Assembly: GCA_964036295.1 (NCBI GenBank)
Contig: OZ038463.1
Coordinates: 37,497,178 to 37,561,177 of the forward strand
DNA: 64,000 bases
Reading direction: 5' to 3'
Origin: Plumapathes pennacea
Lineage: Eukaryota; Cnidaria; Anthozoa; Antipatharia; Myriopathidae
The position numbers were made by a program, and so were the translations under genes. Shown here in pieces: positions 1 to 12,013 of the stretch (position 1 is the first letter of the stretch; each line of letters starts with the position of its first letter). Under the pieces are notes generated by a model, which had not been told where the DNA came from, did no database searches, and saw only the letters and a list, made by a program, of their open reading frames with translations.

Positions 1-607
1 TCGTACCTACTTATCTGTGTGGGATACCAAGTTTTACATCTGCGGTTATGTAAATGGTAATTAATGCACATTTTGTCCGGAAGCCATGTACGTCCGTATA
101 TGCTTAAGCGCAAAGATAAACACTGTGGCCCAGAAGTAAAGTGGGCTTTGTGTATGGTCTTTTATGGGTATATATGCGTTTTTAGATTTAAATTGACGTA
201 GCTAAATAGGAATAAACTCGACTTTAATTCTTTGTCTGTGAGACACTCAACGAAATTGCTTGTTCCTAAGCAACAGTCTCGTGAAGTCGGAGTGATGATC
301 GAAAATATGCTATCTCACCATGAACACGAGCTCTAATTGTGGTCATCAATCAAATGTTCGTTGTGACGTAGCTACGTTGTTAGTTGCGTTGGCTTTATTC
401 GAACAACGACGGTGGATTTTCCCGCTCGTATCATTCTGAGAACTCCTTCAAAGTAATGTTTGCTTCAGGAAACTTTTAAGTGTTTAGAGCTAGTCTGTTT
501 TAACAAACTGACATACTTTAACTCGATCGCTGTTTGACAGTGTGAACTCAAGTGAATCTGTATTGTATTCATAGACTTCTAGCAGCCATGTCTGTCCACA
601 GATAGGA
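1..607. other. Intergenic, nothing recognised
   Basis: I see no coding region, RNA gene or clear repeat in this stretch. Open frames are short and lack any recognisable family. The tRNA-headed SINE begins directly after it. Confidence 0.5.
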
Positions 608-865
608 GGCAGCGTGGCCGAGTGGTTAGGGCGCCGGACTTGAAATCCGGAGGTCCCAGGTTCAAGTCCCGCTCTGAGCACTGGCTGAATTTGTAACACG
701 GTAGCCCCGCGTTCAAATCCTCGGTCACGTTATGTAAATAGCCAACTGTTTGCCTTCGACCAGCTGGGATTTTTAACAGATTTACGTTGAGTTAAAACAC
801 GGCCCCACCAGCTCTGCTGAATTACTTACCGTGTATAAATAAAGATACTTTACTCTTTTTTATAT
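608..865 (+). repeat. tRNA-Ser(UGA)-headed SINE
   Basis: The head (about 608-680) folds like a tRNA. It has a box A-like D arm (GGCCGAGTGGTTAG), an anticodon stem CCGGA/TCCGG around loop CTTGAAA (anticodon TGA, serine), and a box B-like T arm (GGTTCAAGTCC). The long variable arm of a true tRNA-Ser is missing and the acceptor stem does not close well, so a working tRNA is unlikely. An unrelated body follows and ends near a pyrimidine-rich ATAAAGATACTTTACTC tail around 865. A tRNA head with both internal pol III promoter boxes plus a body and a 3' tail is the SINE layout. The right boundary is approximate, and no target-site duplication could be fixed. Confidence 0.65.
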
Positions 866-1500
866 ACACGCGTAAACCACTAAAAGCGGCTTAAAGTCGT
901 ATCTGCGTGATTGCGTGTGTCCTTGTGGGAGTTATATCGATTCAAGGACAACAATCAATCGGCATGTTGTGATGTTGTTGAGAGTCGCCCAAACAGCCAT
1001 GTGCTGTTACTATTTTTGTGCTGACCACTGGTAAGCCAGTTGGGGGTATTCATGTTTACACTTTGTAATGATAAATTTCTTACAAATATGGCTGGCAGGC
1101 ATTCTTTTGTTTATACGATTTATGTTGCTTTCATTTTCATTGAAAATTGTTAAAAAAATACGAATCGGGCCTGTCTGTGTATCCTAACTAAACTGAAATA
1201 AAGGCAAGGGTGTGATGAGTTGTACTTTGGTCTGTGGAGATGTTGTGCTCGTATGTGAAGGTGTGAAACGTTACACGCTTTCTTTTAGCGTGACTCAGCA
1301 TTGACGCACATTTTGATAAGGAATAATTTGTGTTGCTTGAAAGATCCCTTTCTTTTACTATGCGCTCGATTTGTTGAGTTTATGACGAATCTGGAGATTT
1401 ACAAACTTCTTGGCTGTTGAAAAAGACACAGTGCTATGACATCTGAAGGGAAAGGCGGGTAGTTGATGAGCACGTGAAGAAATCAGAAATATTGCGTTGT
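866..1500. other. Intergenic, nothing recognised
   Basis: No supported gene or repeat was found. The stretch leads into the promoter side of the receptor-like gene that starts at 1736. Confidence 0.45.
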
Positions 1501-1508
1501 TGACGTCA
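1501..1508. promoter_or_regulatory. Consensus CRE/ATF site (TGACGTCA)
   Basis: A perfect palindromic TGACGTCA lies 228 bp upstream of the ATG at 1736. It matches the consensus bound by CREB/ATF-family bZIP factors. The match is seen directly; any role in driving the 1736 gene is inferred from position only, since an 8-mer can occur by chance. Confidence 0.35.
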
Positions 1509-1735
1509 CAAGGTGGCTGCCTTGTCAATATTGTTGACGATTAACATATACAATATGTTTGTATTTTGGTTAAGCATGTCCGTTCGGAGTTTCGATAGTG
1601 GAACGCAAAGTTGTCGGCGCTATAGTTTGTCAACAGCCATATTTCCCACACATCATTTTGTGTTTGACAATTGCCCAAGCTAAGTGAGTGTTGAATGAGA
1701 CTAGCTGAAACGCTTCCGTGAGGGAACAGTTCCGG

Positions 1736-2767
1736 ATGGCGAGGTTTGTGTTTATAGTTCTGTCTCTTGGGTTGCTGCTTTTGGTGAATAGTAAAGCACA
1801 TTCATGTGAGTCTCGGACGGATTGTAAGCATGGTTTTCGGAGCTGTTGTCGTGGCATTTGCACTGTGAGAAGGAGCTGTGACAATTCTTGTGCAGTCAAT
1901 GAGGACTGTAACACTGATGACAGTGAAATTTGCATTTCTGGTCATTGTGAACGGCAGAATCCTGGCAAAACTATCACGGACACTCCGACGCACGCTACTA
2001 AGCCTTGTCTACTTGGTCGTGGCTGTGGGAGAGAGGGAGCTGTGAAGCGGGTGCAAGCCAAAAATATAGCCAATCATACCGCGAAGGATTTTTCCCACTA
2101 TATGCCTAAGAAGCAGTTTTTGAAAGGAACTGAAATTCCAGTAACGACGACCACTGGAACAAAAAATGTTCGGAGTACGGACAAGTCCGTTTTACAAGAA
2201 GATTTTATTATTGCATTCGTTGGATTATCGCTTCTAGTACTCAATGTTATTGTTGTGTCCTACTGCATATCAAGAGCGAGCGCGAAACGATCACAACGAG
2301 AACTCACACATGAACAGTCAGAGCAAAGTCCGTCAAATAGCGAAGCAACGAGGAACAGAGCTTTTGTTATTGATTTAGAACCAGAGGGTGGCCAGGAACA
2401 GCAAGAAAATTTGCCACCGTACGATTTCTCTGCTGTGTATCAAGCCACTGAATGCCCTTGCTCGAACGTGGAAAGTGTGTCTGGCGGGGCCATAGTACAA
2501 GTTTGTGGTGCACCTCCGCCGTATTCACATACTGCAGCAGTACCACAGTATTTGAACATCTCGTCTCAGAGTCAAGGTGCACATTTACCGTCAAATGCGG
2601 CGGAAAACACGGATTGCGGTTTCTCTGACGAAAGGGCTGACTCAGATACAGAAGAGCCTCCGCCATATCGCTCAATCTCCACAGAACGTCTGGATATTCT
2701 ACCTCCGTCTTACGAGGAGACATTGAGAAAACCAGACAATTACTGTGAAGTAACAACTGGGCTGTAG
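1736..2767 (+). CDS. Intronless type I membrane protein, Cys-rich ectodomain and four-PPxY tail
   Basis: Single open frame of 343 aa. The ATG at 1736 is chosen because a hydrophobic signal peptide follows at once (MARFVFIVLSLGLLLLV). The ectodomain has a run of CESRTDC, CC, CxNSC and EDC-type motifs within the first 80 residues, then a linker of lower complexity. One membrane span lies at about residues 155-178. The long cytoplasmic tail carries four PPxY motifs (near residues 226, 259, 308 and 323), ending PPSYEETL. PPxY motifs are known ligands of WW domains (NEDD4-type ubiquitin ligases, YAP), so a role as a membrane adaptor or trafficking tag is inferred. It belongs with the paralogues at 13.4-19.9 kb and is the longest of them. 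Shisa/VOPP1/WBP1-like proteins share the layout; I do not recognise an orthologue. Function is unknown. Confidence 0.8.
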   Translation: MARFVFIVLSLGLLLLVNSKAHSCESRTDCKHGFRSCCRGICTVRRSCDNSCAVNEDCNTDDSEICISGHCERQNPGKTITDTPTHATKPCLLGRGCGREGAVKRVQAKNIANHTAKDFSHYMPKKQFLKGTEIPVTTTTGTKNVRSTDKSVLQEDFIIAFVGLSLLVLNVIVVSYCISRASAKRSQRELTHEQSEQSPSNSEATRNRAFVIDLEPEGGQEQQENLPPYDFSAVYQATECPCSNVESVSGGAIVQVCGAPPPYSHTAAVPQYLNISSQSQGAHLPSNAAENTDCGFSDERADSDTEEPPPYRSISTERLDILPPSYEETLRKPDNYCEVTTGL

Positions 2768-5700
2768 ATCCAGTTTTCTTGTTTATTTTTTATCATTACA
2801 CAGCTGGGGCGCAAGTTGGTCAGAATATTGATTAGGTGGAAGTCTTTGTTTAACTTTCTCGTGTGTATTTTTGTGTCATCGCCCACGGGAGAGTAATATT
2901 TTAACAAAAGAAGTTACTGAGTAAACATAAAGCAATGACGTATATCACTTTTAAAGTGTATGAGTAGCGAAAAGTAGTCATGCGTTTTAAACAAACTGCA
3001 GAGACGGAGTAATAAGGAACCTATGGGAACATTAAATCCTCTGTACCTTTGGCTTACTTAAAAAAGTCAAGAAATTCTCGCGAATTGTTTGTCTGTTTTA
3101 CAATTTATGCAGATTATTTTACTACAAAACAGTTATTTAAAAAAATAGAGAGTAAGTAGTGAGTCATTATCTAAATTTTTAGTACGGTATAAAGATAAAC
3201 ACTGGTTGGCTGATGCTTTCCTATTGCCCCCTTCCCTCTCTCCCTTTCGTACAGCTTGTAGACGAAATAAAACAGAACATGTGAGAGGTCAGATAAAAAT
3301 CTCCAATAATTGTTTTCCTTATATGCAATATTAGTGTTTATTGTCTTACATACTAAAAATACAGTGAGTGCTCCAACAGGCACTTTCCGACAGCCGATAT
3401 ACATCTTTCCTATAGCTGGATTACGATAGCGCGTTTGCTAAGCTTTCAAAAGGATATGGACTTATGTCAGGGTAAATGAACAGAGAACAACTGGCCTGGA
3501 CGTTCTAGGGATAGCTGCAGCAAGTCTGCCCATCTACATTTGTTTATGCATCGAATTAAAGAGTGGACAGCAAACTTGTCCTGGCCTTTTATTGTAAACG
3601 GTTTACCCATTACAGGACATCAACACTAAAAAGCTACAAACTAATGAAGCTTAAAAATTAGCGACAGAAACAATTAAAAATAGTTAATGTGTAAAAATAT
3701 TTATATGCAAAACAAAGAATATATTAATGGAATGGCAAATAGAGCGTCAACGCAGTAGGGTTATATTTATAATCGCGGCATCATTTGTGTAAATATTACG
3801 CATGCGCTCTTGACGCGTAATCTCGGAACTTATGTCTCAGATAAATTCGTCCAGAACCCATTGTAGGTTTTGCCAAGGGTTCTGGAAGAATCCTCTAGCG
3901 AATCTTGCGTCGGTGGAGGAACCGACGATATTAAAGAAATAATTCTCGCCATGTACTCTTCAAAATCCAATTGACGATTAATTCTTATTTTTCTCTCCGG
4001 TCTTTATATTTCCTCCGCTTCCCCTTACTGTCTTCATCTTGATTCCGTTGTTCTTTGTTCCTCTTTGTTCCTACTTACTTAGTTTTCTTTCCCTTGGATT
4101 TCATGCCACAGCAGCTTTCCATAGAGGAATATTTGTGGCAGCGACTTGTTCAACATTAGGCTCATTCAATCTTTTTGTTCTAACGATTGATTCAGTCAGA
4201 CCACGTTTTCAGGTTTGTCAGGTGTAATCGGGACAACCATTGAAAACATCGAGAAAACAAAGACCCTTGTCGTTAAACTGTCGTACAAGCACTCCTTTTT
4301 CTCATCCATGTCTTGAAGTAGGCAATTGTTGATTTCTAACTACAGGAGAGATAATCAAGTGACAAAGTTTGCGACACTTGTGCTTGCAATGTTGGGATAT
4401 TGATGTGTGCCGCCATCGGGATTGGTTCTTTATTGTTTCATTCCTGACTTGCATTTTGCTGTGCGGAAAATGTGGGAATGTCAAGACGCTATCCTTCGTT
4501 AATCCATTTTTGCATCGTGCGTGTCGTGAAGTACTCGGCGCATACGAGAGAGGGGCTGAAGGTGGAAGGGCCAACAGGAAAACTTTGAGTGGTCCTCTCT
4601 TTGTGAACTAAAATGTTTGAAAGTCCCAACAGGTCGTGTTCAGAGTAAGCCCCAATGACGTGCAGAAGAATGGCTTGGAAAAAGAAATTTGTGCTTCATC
4701 TGTACTTCCAGAAAACGGAACGGCTTGATCCTGTATATTTTCCAAAAAAGAAAAAAAAAAAAAAAAAAAAATTGAACTTGTCAAAAGGTAAAAAAGAACT
4801 AATATTAAACTTGTCTAAAGGTATAATATAATAGTATAATATTGCACTATATATTTTCTTTACATCTAAGTCAAGGTACGTTGTAATGTAGTATTTGCTT
4901 TGGCTTGGATTGAAAGACTATTTTACTGTTTCACGCTAACATGCCGATTGTGACGGCGTTTACTATTATGGGAATACGTTTTCACCGATGTCAAAAAAGG
5001 TACTCTTATTTCGACAGACTTTCACAAATGGATAACCAAGGATTTTCCGCGTGGAACACCATGTTGTTCCAGTCTGTGGCCTTTTGTAACTTTCCATTGA
5101 AATCCTGAAGTGCAATGTGTTCCCTTAAGATCCTGTTCTTCACTGTACTTGGTTGACTTGGTATCCATTTTATGAAAGTTTGAAGGTTTCTTGCATTTGA
5201 GCTTTCCACGCGGAACACTGACAGCTTCTGCTCAAACTGCATCTCTTCAAATGCTTCCCAACGATAAGGGAAAATTGGCTAAGATCGGGACGTCTCGGGC
5301 GTATTTTCAGTAGTACCAAATTATTAAACGCCATGGCTGCCTTTGTGAAAACAGAATTTTGAAATCGTCTCCGTGCTGCAGCCGCAAGTGGCTGTGCCTT
5401 TTATTGGCAAATTTCTGTCAATAAATGAAGCTAAGCAGCTACCTCACATTTTCTCGTACGGCTCACAACAACTACAGCCCTCTTGTACGAAGAAATGCTT
5501 TGCTAATCTGCTGAAGCATTTTATTCAACTGTGATGCATACTGCCTGGCCTTCTTTGGGTGCTTTGGCCACATGAAATTTACAAACGTCTAGGTCATCTT
5601 ATCTGAATTGCATCTATTCGTATCATCACCGTTATCAGCATCGTCATCACTACTATCGCCTCCGTCTTCAATGCCACCATTTTCTTTTCTTTGGCTTTGT

Positions 5701-5918
5701 GGTGGTTCAGCTTCAGCTTTTTTCTTTCTTATAAGCATTGTCCAGTAGGTGATCATGGGAAGCCTGGTTACTTCTGATTGCCACGTTCAATGTATTACAC
5801 GGGCCATGGTATAGTGATAAACTCGGGCGAGGGCTCCAATTTACTGCCCGATACCGACAAACTAGCGCTTGACTGTAGCCATCCAGCAACCAGAAGCAAG
5901 CAACAAGCCGGAAGTTAA
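2768..5918. other. Long intergenic stretch; poly-A tract near 4750
   Basis: No convincing gene. Open frames here are short, unspliced and without recognisable motifs. A poly-A tract at about 4749-4770 could be the tail of a retroposed sequence, but no body was identified. Small imperfect inverted pieces occur at 3850-3890 (AGAACCC / GGGTTCT) and 5045-5215 (CGCGTGGAA / TTCCACGCG). Confidence 0.4.
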
Positions 5919-7050
5919 GCAATGGCCTAAGTCATCCTTGATAATATTGTATTTTTAACCAGTATATTTCCCTGGCAAACAGCTGAGATGTTACTTGTTG
6001 AAAAATGTAAATACTTTCCTTTTAAAATGGTTTCCAGGATTATATATATGGTCTTTGGTTACACTGTAAATATGAGCCATGTTTTCAATGAAATGGTATC
6101 TTGTTATTCGCCCCATTTCTTCTTACCTCAGTCACGGAGGTCCTCATCAAAAATATAAAAATAAAAGTATATAAAGTATATAAAGCAATAAAGCAATAAA
6201 GCAGTAAAAGTAAAAGTGATATATAAAGCAATAAATGCAAATGTTGATGACGGCCATGACCCAAACCAATACCTAACCATTAAACGCAACGTTCATCCGC
6301 AATGGCCCAAGTCATCCTTGAAACTATTTTATTTTTCTCCACCAGTATATTTCCCTGGCAAACAGCTGGGATGTTACTTGCTGAAAAAAGTAAATACTCT
6401 CATTTTAAGATAGTTTCCAGGATTTTATAAAAGATCTTTTTTACACTGTGAGTATGAGCCATGTTTTCAATGAAATGGTAAAACCATCTGAGTTGATTTC
6501 TGCCACAAGTCACAATAATGTTAATGACAGCAATGACCCAAACCAATACCTATAACCATTAAACGCAATGTTAAGCAATGGCCTAAGTCATCCTTGAAAA
6601 TATTATATTTTTCCACCAGTATATTTTCCTGGCAAACAGCTGAGATTTTACTTGCTGAAAAATATAAATATTTTTCTTTTAAAATAGTTTCCAGGATTAT
6701 ATGGTATTTGGTTACACTGTAAATATGAGCCATGTTTTCAATGAAATGGTAAAACCATCTGAGTTGATTTCTGCCACAAGTCACAATAATGTTGATGACA
6801 GCAATGACCCAAACCAATACCTAAACGCATTGTTAAGCAATGGCCTAAGTCATCCTTGAAAATATTATATTTTTTCCACCAGTATATTTTCCTGGCAAAC
6901 AGCTGAGATTTTACTTGCTGAAAAATATAAATACTCTTCTTTTAAAATGGTTTCCAGGATTTTATATAGGGTATTTGGTTACACTGTAAATATGAGCCAT
7001 GTTTTCAATGAAATGGTACCTTGTTATTCGCCCCATTTCTTCTTACAGTT
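5919..7050. repeat. Four-copy tandem repeat, 262-379 bp spacing
   Basis: Four diverged copies begin with CAATGGCCTAAGTCATCC-like sequence at about 5920, 6299, 6576 and 6838. Each runs on through CAGTATATTT..CCTGGCAAACAGCTG, a TTTCCAGGATT segment and CATGTTTTCAATGAAATGGTA. Copies 2-4 are spaced 277 and 262 bp; copy 1 is followed by an extra 100 bp that includes short ATAAAG repeats near 6160-6230. No coding capacity is conserved between copies. This looks like a local tandem amplification of a non-coding element. Confidence 0.75.
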
Positions 7051-8471
7051 CTCATGTTGCAATGTAATGATATTGTTGGCAGGAGATCCCAGCAAATACC
7101 AAGGCACTAAAAAATTCTACTACCTTTGCTTGAGAACGATACCCTTTGGGGCAGCACATACCAAATGAATATAGGATTTACCTATGGGAGACATCTTCTG
7201 TGGCTTCGTGCAATATCATAACGATATCTGGCTTTAATTCTGCAGGGAACTTTATTTTGTATCACTCGGATCAAAGGACTGAGGGCACGAGGATGGAAGA
7301 TACGTTTGACTGCAAAATTGCGTGTAAACATTTCAAAAGTTCAAAATCTTCTTATCATGACGTCGCCTCGCGATAAGAAGTGCCCGGGCTGACTGCTGTA
7401 TATATTTAAATATAAATTCACTTTGCGGACCGGAAAATCTGACGCCGTGGTATGACTAAGAAAATTCAAACTTTCACTCTGGTCTGGAAAGCAAAACGTC
7501 TCTTGGAGTTTATGAGTCAACTACATTGTGGTCAAATTTTTTACTCCTGCTTCCTGTAAAATGCAGATAATCCAACATTGATTTGAGATTGCTGAACTTT
7601 TCCAATTTTCGGCCCGGCCTGTTCTGCCTAATCAACCTTGTCACAAACATAAACGGGTACAATGAACTGCAAAAGCCATGTGCATCCGTTTACATAGAAA
7701 AGCCACAATGAACACACAAAACCAAGGTATATTGGCACCGCCCTGATTAATAGATTTTTAATTATGATCGTAGAGCTTTTATTGCAAAATTAACAGTTTT
7801 CATAACATGGTGTTTGACTACAGCTTGGTTAAGGAGCAGAGGATTCATGCTTTGGCTTGGCGTGAGACTCCACAAGCCAACTGATCTTATCTGTTAGTGC
7901 TTGATTTTTTATGGTCGTTGTTAGCCCAATATCAGTTGACAGCAAGAAAATTTAACTTGCAAAATAGCTTAGTTGTTTACTTTGTGAAGTGCAATTATCA
8001 AGCGTTCAATAAAAACAACCACAACGAAGGGGTCATTTTAAAATATTTTACACAAACAAGCTCCTTTTAGTTATTTTATTCGACTAAAGGAATCAGTCAA
8101 AGTTCAGTAAATTGGAACAAGTAGCACCGAAAGGAACTGGATCACGTTTATGTCTCATGCTCCATTCATCAAGTGGCCACTGAAGGTTGTTATCAGATAT
8201 CGACGAAAGATAAGCTCATAAATAGCCCAAATGCGGTTTCGGGAAGCCCAGGAATCCAATTAGTGGCGAAACGTAAGTTGCCACATTCTGAAGTGCCGAT
8301 TGAGAATAATCTGAGCAGTGAACCACAAGCCTCAAAACTTTTGTCATTTGTCCATACGGTTCACACTGGAAGGAGGGGGAGGGAGACATCTTGTCTCGAC
8401 GGCACTTTGCGCCTAATGTGACTTCTAACAAGCAGGCACGCAATAGAACCGGGATTTCAGAATCTGTTGTC
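7051..8471. other. Intergenic, nothing recognised
   Basis: No supported gene, tRNA or clear repeat family was found between the tandem repeat and the small membrane-protein gene starting at 8472. Confidence 0.4.
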
Positions 8472-8876
8472 ATGTCTATCAAACCCATGGAACTGTGGAG
8501 TTGGACTGCCTTGCCGCTGCTGGCGTGTTTTAGTTCAGTGTTTTGTCAGATCACATGCCCAGACGGTTTTCACTTCAGCGAAGAACACGGACAATGCGTT
8601 GACACCACAGATTTCATTGTGGACTGGGTTATCCAAGCCATCGTGCTTGTCATGCTTTTTATTTTGCTTATACTTGTTGGATGTGTATGTTATCGCTGGT
8701 GGCCGCGACCCGAACCTCTGAGTAAACTCGCGCCTGACAGTTCGCTAGACAAACCACAAGAAAAGCCAATGTTAAACAAGGCCGACGGTTCGACTCAGTC
8801 GACCTCTACAAGAACCGAGAAGACATATCCGGAGTTAGCGGAAGACGCTGTCATGATAGCAGAAGATCAAGTGTGA
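8472..8876 (+). CDS. Small intronless type I membrane protein, function unknown
   Basis: Predicted product of 134 aa from the ATG at 8472 (a second in-frame ATG follows five codons on). The start is supported by the hydrophobic signal peptide (WSWTALPLLACFSSVFC). The mature ectodomain is only about 30 residues and has two cysteines in the pattern CPDGFHFSEEHGQCV. One strong membrane span follows (about residues 56-80), then a CYRWW stop-transfer segment and a polar tail of about 50 residues rich in S, T, K and E. The tail has no PPxY motif. The CPxG...C core loosely resembles half of a TNF-receptor-type Cys-rich module, but that is too short to call. It lies inside the cluster of intronless membrane proteins and shares their single-exon build, not obvious sequence identity. 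Confidence 0.6.
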   Translation: MSIKPMELWSWTALPLLACFSSVFCQITCPDGFHFSEEHGQCVDTTDFIVDWVIQAIVLVMLFILLILVGCVCYRWWPRPEPLSKLAPDSSLDKPQEKPMLNKADGSTQSTSTRTEKTYPELAEDAVMIAEDQV

Positions 8877-10384
8877 TGACGGAGACAAAGAAGGTTTGAT
8901 GTCGTTTATGGGATGTAAGTTCGTGGTGTACTTTCATTTGAATTCCTTTGACTAAAATTCTGGTGACATTTCTGTAAAGTGAATTCTAGTATTTCCCAAA
9001 TCAGAAAGCACCATACTATACCTTCTATCTTAGGCATTTAGGTATTGCACATATTTCTGTGACTGTTGTTTTTGGACTGTGTAAAATTACAATTCACCCC
9101 AAGTAGACAAGGATTTAGATGTTTCGTTTGCTTTCCACGTCATAAGATACGTGCAATATTAATTTGTGTAGAAATATGAGAAGTAAGAGTTTAATATAAA
9201 CTCCTGTTTCTCGCAAGTTTTGCGAGTTCACCTTAGGTACAACAGTGAACAACTGATGAAATATCTTTCAGAAAATTCGCTCTGACGAAGGGCTAACGCT
9301 CGGAACGTCAGCTACTGTTACTTGTACGGCGTTCCACCAGCATCTTACAGAAAATAGTGACGGAATGTCCATAATTTACAAGTAAAGTATTTTGTTACAA
9401 GACTCATTTTGGTTTGTCGTTATCAGTGCTCTATTAAAAATTGTTCTGAAAACCCTCTAAGTATTAACAACCCATGTTTGCCATTTGTTAACAATAACAA
9501 CCGTAGTTTTTTGTTCAATCTCTCTACTTATCGGGGTCATTGAGCTATGTAGGGGTACCATTTGATGATAAAGACGAGAACGTAGAACTTTCAATCGGAC
9601 TCGCAGACAGAAAGTGTGCGCGTCTCTGTGTCCGACTCTGCATGTGTCTGGTTTTGTATTAATTCATCAGCTTAAATAATTAAATTTAAATTCACCTTGA
9701 GAAGGATTTTAAAAATCTTGAAGCCCAAAAGAGCCGCGCCAGTTTCATTAGTAAAGCCAATAATAGGTCGAGCCCTGAAAGTTGCGACCACCACCCATTT
9801 ATGTTCAACTTGGCATGTCTGTCACGCAGGATCAGATTAAGTAATTATCCTTCAATGGGAGTTGAGCAGGGTGTTACTAAATCAAGAATTAAGCGGAACA
9901 AAGTTCGTGTAAAGTTTGAAAATCAAGGGGCTAATGCATTGTGATGGGCAAAAGAAACACAATTTCGCTCTAAAATTTTGAAGCGCACGCTATTTCGCTT
10001 TATTTATGGTTCCGACCTCATCTTTCATCGCCAGAGTAGTTTCGCCGTCTTTAACTCGATTACCTGAAATATTTTTCATGAATCGTATTTTGAGTTAGTG
10101 AGTGGCTTGCGCAACGCGGCATGCTTGTGTTTTTGTTGAAAAGCTGTTTGTTCTGAATTGCGGGACGTTTCCGGAGTAAACGACTATCTCGTGGGTCTGG
10201 CATGAATTCTGTCATATAGCCAACATTCCACAAGAGAAATATACAGTTATGTTTTTGCCCCATATGTTGAGTGATAACGGTTTTTTTTTTCGGTGTATTA
10301 TACTTACAGATCTTAGATGGTGTTCAAAAGGATGTCTGATTTTAGTTTGTGGTCCCGATTGCAGTTTTGCGAGAACTCCGTCAT
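8877..10384. other. Intergenic with a short hairpin repeat near 9.3 kb
   Basis: No supported coding sequence. The only structured element noticed is the CTGACGA...GGAACGTCAG hairpin segment at 9282-9312, listed separately. Confidence 0.4.
9270..9360 (+). repeat. Dispersed repeat fragment with a hammerhead-like core
   Basis: The segment 9282-9312 reads CTGACGA, then GGGC-TAAC-GCTC, a 4-bp stem with a 4-nt loop, then GGAACGTCAG. CTGANGA...GAA is the conserved core order of hammerhead ribozymes, which are documented in Penelope-like elements and retrozymes of animals. The flanking stem I and stem III partners are not convincing here, so this is probably a degraded or partial copy, or an unrelated repeat hairpin. 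A related GAGGAAGGGTTAACGCCCTC segment lies at about 34720. Confidence 0.35.
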
Positions 10385-10790
10385 CGCTCCCAAGAGTGAT
10401 CAACTTAAATTTTCTCTTTTTATTTTCCGACGAAATATATCATGGTAAGGAGACCTTGATAGCTCGGATAAAAGCTGATACAACAGTACTACTTAATCCA
10501 GTGATCAACTTCAATTTTCTCCTTCAGTTTTTTACCAGATATAAAACGTATAGTATGGAGAACTTTGCTTTCGATACCTTGCTTAGATTGCTTAGATGAT
10601 TAAACTATCAATTCTTACTACATCGCTCATACGTCTTCTTTTAAGAAAGATTAGAGAGCTTATCAGTATCAATTTTTGCCAGACTTCACAACAAAAACTA
10701 AACAGCTGATCAAAAAATAAGTTCTCCTGGGTTCTACTCCATGGCTTGGAAACTTTCACTCCCAAGCTCAGGATTTTTAGAACGTTAATT
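10385..10790 (+). repeat. Copies of dispersed element A (CCCAAGAGTGATCAACTT family)
   Basis: A CCCAAGAGTGATCAACTT start at about 10389 is followed by the family's TTTTCTC and AAAGCTGAT blocks. A second head, CAGTGATCAACTTC, begins near 10499 and runs through ATGGAGAAC and ACTATCAATTCTTACTACATC. At about 10756 CACTCCCAAGCTCAGGATTTTT looks like the opposite end of the family in reverse orientation. Heads and tails of this family are also seen at 20.1, 22.6, 27.2, 44.1, 44.8, 58.2 and 60.6 kb. Confidence 0.6.
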
Positions 10791-10856
10791 CTCCTGACCA
10801 CTCAACAAGAAATTGTTAGTTTTATTTGGTATTGTAAGACTAACTTCACCTCACCT

Positions 10857-10863
10857 TTATTAC

Positions 10864-10911
<48 letters not shown>

Positions 10912-10961
10912 TATTATTATTATTATTATTACTATTATTATTATTATTATTATTATTGTTA

Positions 10962-11012
<51 letters not shown>
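10857..11012. repeat. ATT trinucleotide microsatellite
   Basis: About 155 bp of nearly pure TTA/ATT repeat with a few TTAC, GTTATCA-type interruptions. Long open frames on both strands (poly-Leu, poly-Tyr, poly-Asn, poly-Ile) are by-products of the repeat and not genes. Confidence 0.97.
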
Positions 11013-11013
11013 G

Positions 11014-11250
11014 GTTTTCGCAACGGCTCAAAATCCTATCCGGTATAGTGTAAACGTAGCTTGATACTGACCCGTATTTCGATAGGAAAACGCTCCGCCT
11101 GCATTGATTGATTGTTACAGAGCCGCTCCGGACTGGCCTTGTGTTTACACTGTACCGGATAGGTCTTTCGGCTAAAGTCGTTCCGGACCGATCTTTTCGT
11201 GTTTACACTTTACCGGATAGGTTTTCACAACGGCTCAAAATCCTATAGGT
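11014..11250. repeat. Foldback repeat next to the microsatellite
   Basis: CTATCCGGTATAGTGTAAAC near 11036 is repeated in inverted form as GTTTACACTGTACCGGATAGG near 11143-11163 and again near 11200-11222. The motif CAACGGCTCAAAATCCTAT recurs directly at about 11021 and 11230. This looks like a nested or palindromic MITE-like insertion; ends and target-site duplication were not resolved. Confidence 0.55.
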
Positions 11251-12013
11251 CAGCAAAAGATTCAAAAGCTTTGACAAAACGAAAGAGCGTAATTGATTAA
11301 CGACAATTATAAACAGCGGGAGTCCTCGTTAACGTTTTGACAGACAATACATTTTTTCAGCGGCAGTTACTGGAGTGTAAACTAGAAGTTACTAGATCGG
11401 AATACTGCTGAGCGTAGCAAGCGTGGGAACCAGAGACCAACATATTATGTTTTACTGAGGTTCCACTTAGCAAAGGAGATGAATATTCCAGCTTGACAAA
11501 AGTTTTTCAACAGGAAGACCAGACTCGTTACATCTTGAATTCAGGAAAAAAAACTTTCCCTTCCACCGTGGACTGAGGATTTTGTCGAAAAAGTGGAATA
11601 ATCATCCACGCAAAACAACTGGATTTATAGGTTGTTGGAAGACTCGACAAAACACATTTTATCAAGAGCTTATGCGGCTAAAGATACTTTAGAAGAGTTT
11701 TGTGCATAGGAACAGATAGGCAACAAAAGTTAGCCCTTCCACTACAAGAAAAGGTACAGTAAGCTGATTAGCGGTGTCCTCAATTCAGTGAACCCAAAGA
11801 AATCTACTGAAACTTGTTAATGCGGTTTCTTGCTGACAATGGACAAAAATGATGGTTTCTGGTGGATTGTTTAGCACGAGTTCTTGGCTTTGCGATGCTA
11901 TTCAATTCGAATTTTAAAATTCGGATTTTACTTGAGCTGAGAAGAATAGGTAGTTGTATCTCGCGTTGGATCATTTGTTTGCGAGACAACTAACGATTAA
12001 GACGCAGCTACGT

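Noticed and set aside
608..680. Functional tRNA-Ser
   Set aside because: The long variable arm expected of tRNA-Ser is absent, the acceptor stem does not pair well, and a SINE-like body follows.
5006..5242. 78-aa minus-strand frame
   Set aside because: No start context, domain or homologous feature; probably chance.
10746..11048. Long frames of poly-Leu, poly-Tyr, poly-Asn and poly-Ile
   Set aside because: All are readings of the ATT trinucleotide microsatellite in different frames.
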